A stretch of 30,736 nt of DNA, from IMG/VR virus record IMGVR_UViG_3300019776_000368, positions 1-30,736 of that record. One strand, written 5' to 3'. Position 1 is the first letter of the stretch. The number at the start of each line of letters is the position of its first letter. The position numbers and the translations under genes are program-made. The stretch is from a virus. Below, piece by piece: positions 29,638-30,736 of this stretch. Under the pieces are notes generated by a model. That model was not told where the DNA came from and did no database searches. It saw only the letters and a program-made list of their open reading frames with translations.

Positions 29638-30690
29638 CTACACGCCGAAGAAAAGAATCTCGTTGTCGCGGTGCTTGCGCGGCCTGCGCATCGGTGTCGG
29701 CACATGCGTCGGGACATAGGCCGCAGGCATGTAAATCTTACGGTGCGTGCTGCCGCCCGTTGTCGTCTGCGTGCCTGTTGCGGTGCCCGTCGCCATGACG
29801 GTCTGGCCTTGCCCGCTTGATGCCGTTCCGGTGATCGCCAGTAGTGATGTACCAACAGCAGAGACCGATTGCCCTTGAGACGTTGCGGCAGTGCCGGTGA
29901 ACGTCTCGGAACCAGACTCTGATGTGGTCTGGCCCTGGGCCGTTGATGCGGACCCGGTGAAGGTCTGCCCACCTGATGCTGAGACGGTCTGTCCCTGCGA
30001 GGTGGTGGCCGGGCCGGTAAAGGTTTGGGCTCCGGTAGCTGTCGCGGTCTGCGCTTCTGAAGTCGTCGTCGAGCCGGTGAACGTCTGCGATCCCGTTGCG
30101 CTTGCTGTCTGGCCTTGCGTCGTGCTCGTAGCCCCGGTGAACGTCTGCGCACCAGTGCCTGCAACGGTCTGCCCCTCTGCCGTGCTGGCCGTTCCGGTGT
30201 TCCCTGATGCCTGGGAACCGGAGGCATCGACTGTTTGGCTCTGCGCCGTGGTGGCCGACCCGGTAAACGTCTGGGCGCCAGTTGCACTGGCCGTCTGGCC
30301 TTCAGCAGTTGCCGCCGACCCAGTGAAGGTCTGCGATCCAGTAGCTGCTGCGGTTTGTCCTTCAGCGGTCGCCGCGCTTCCTGCGAAGGTTTGGGCGCCA
30401 CTGGCTGCGGCAGTTTGCCCCTCGGCAGTAGCCGCGACTCCCGTGAATGTCTGCGTGCCAGTTGCCGCGACAGTCTCGGCCTGGCTGGATGTGGCCGAGC
30501 CGGTAAAGGTCTGCGCGCCAGTTGCGCTGACCGTCTCGCCTTGTTTTGTCGCCGCAGTGCCGGTGAAGGTCTCAGCGCCAGTGGCCGACGCGGTCTGGCC
30601 CTGCGATGTAGACGCAGTTCCAGTGATTGAAACCGCAGCAGCAGGCAGGCCCGAAATCGGCAGTTGTGATATTGCGCCGAAGCCGAGCAT
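29638..30690 (-). CDS. Virion protein with fourteen 20-residue repeats
   Basis: This 350-aa protein starts MLGFGAISQLPISGL, a leader typical of small phage head-region proteins. Residues 22-305 are 14 repeats of about 20 aa with consensus FTGSATTSQGQTVSATGAQT, two of them 22 aa long. A basic C-terminus (IYMPAAYVPTHVPTPMRRPR) follows. The composition (Thr, Ser, Gly, Ala, Gln) predicts an extended beta-fibrous or beta-solenoid structure, perhaps a head fibre or decoration. AAGGGGGA precedes the ATG. It is 51 nt upstream of the protease-capsid gene. The repeat motif also appears once in the repressor linker. Function is not established. Confidence 0.82.
   Translation of the reverse strand: MLGFGAISQLPISGLPAAAVSITGTASTSQGQTASATGAETFTGTAATKQGETVSATGAQTFTGSATSSQAETVAATGTQTFTGVAATAEGQTAAASGAQTFAGSAATAEGQTAAATGSQTFTGSAATAEGQTASATGAQTFTGSATTAQSQTVDASGSQASGNTGTASTAEGQTVAGTGAQTFTGATSTTQGQTASATGSQTFTGSTTTSEAQTATATGAQTFTGPATTSQGQTVSASGGQTFTGSASTAQGQTTSESGSETFTGTAATSQGQSVSAVGTSLLAITGTASSGQGQTVMATGTATGTQTTTGGSTHRKIYMPAAYVPTHVPTPMRRPRKHRDNEILFFGV
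29776..30627 (-). repeat. Tandem array of 60-bp coding repeats
   Basis: Fourteen divergent units of 60 bp (two of 66 bp) encode the repeat domain. The units keep the encoded consensus but differ at many third positions, indicating old duplication or selection at the protein level. Repeat number could still vary by recombination. They are coding repeats, not CRISPR. Confidence 0.85.
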
Positions 30691-30699
30691 GAGTCCCCC

Positions 30700-30736
30700 T
30701 TAAAACGCGATTATTTCAACGACTCCAACGCCACCC
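30700..30736 (-). CDS. Possible end of an upstream gene, cut by the window edge
   Basis: One frame reads GGVGVVEIIAF and then TAA at 30702-30700, just 9 nt upstream of the repeat protein ATG and overlapping its ribosome site, as expected for an operon neighbour. Another frame has a stop at 30713-30711 and cannot be excluded. Too little is visible to name a product. Confidence 0.35.
   Translation of the reverse strand, partial: GGVGVVEIIAF

Noticed and set aside
29776-30627. Regular 60-bp repeats considered as CRISPR
   Set aside because: They are divergent, contiguous without spacers and in one coding frame.
29891-30703. Long plus-strand ORF (270 aa) opposite the repeat protein
   Set aside because: It mirrors the 60-bp repeats in antisense, has a Val/Pro/Ala-biased composition and no ribosome site; the minus-strand gene fits the operon.

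Overview
The window is part of a temperate tailed phage (long-tailed siphovirus type, lambda-like tail) or its prophage. No bacterial housekeeping gene, rRNA or tRNA is recognisable. GC-rich codon use, the small 'ALAQPAQEP'-style accessory proteins and the general protein style suggest a betaproteobacterial host, perhaps Comamonadaceae; this is inference only. Both ends cut through genes (a gene start at the left edge, probably a gene end at the right edge), so the genome continues beyond the window on both sides.

Layout. (1) 1-3998, minus strand: a Cro/YdaS-like regulator, a ribbon-helix-helix-like protein, a small unknown, a TOPRIM primase/RepA-type helicase, a helically phased array of CCGGAC repeats (candidate origin), a RusA resolvase, a minor tail Z-like protein and the start of a further gene. 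(2) 4005-5247: the immunity region, with a plus-strand CI-type S24 repressor and a DUF6232 membrane protein closed by a terminator. Five copies of a TTAGGC-NN-GCCTAA-like operator lie in two clusters, each around a strong sigma70 promoter. (3) 5280-14245, plus strand: a long, tightly overlapping early operon with a Rha-type regulator, small membrane proteins, an ATPase, a DUF669 protein, a Cas4/RecB-like nuclease, a DEAH helicase, winged-helix proteins, DUF551, a cytosine methyltransferase-like protein with a G9 tract, small unknowns and an excisionase-like HTH protein. (4) 14220-15227, minus: tyrosine integrase, converging on and overlapping the excisionase-like gene, followed by a repeat-rich region that may be attP. 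(5) 15737-30690, minus: a translationally coupled morphogenesis and lysis operon. In transcription order it carries a 14-repeat virion protein, a protease-capsid fusion, head-tail joining and tail terminator proteins, the tail tube, tail chaperones G and GT (with a -1 frameshift site), tape measure, three tail-tip proteins, the J-like tip protein, a glycine-rich fibre, a small membrane protein, a XhlA-like protein, an M15 endolysin and a 3-TM holin. It ends at a rho-independent terminator.

How it works together. The repressor and the Cro-like protein share nearly the same recognition-helix sequence (KPPSVS-W), and the operators overlay both the leftward promoter (Cro, primase, RusA) and the rightward promoter (Rha to excisionase). 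One repressor can therefore silence both arms. Replication and recombination functions are split over the two arms. The DUF6232 gene is coupled to the repressor and fenced off by a terminator, so it is a candidate lysogen-expressed gene.

The points most worth checking are the twin operator-promoter modules with an apparently leaderless cro mRNA, the iteron-like array, the G9 tract in the methyltransferase gene, the A_AAA_AAC frameshift site, the internal start in the protease-capsid fusion, and a repeat unit shared between a virion protein and the repressor linker.
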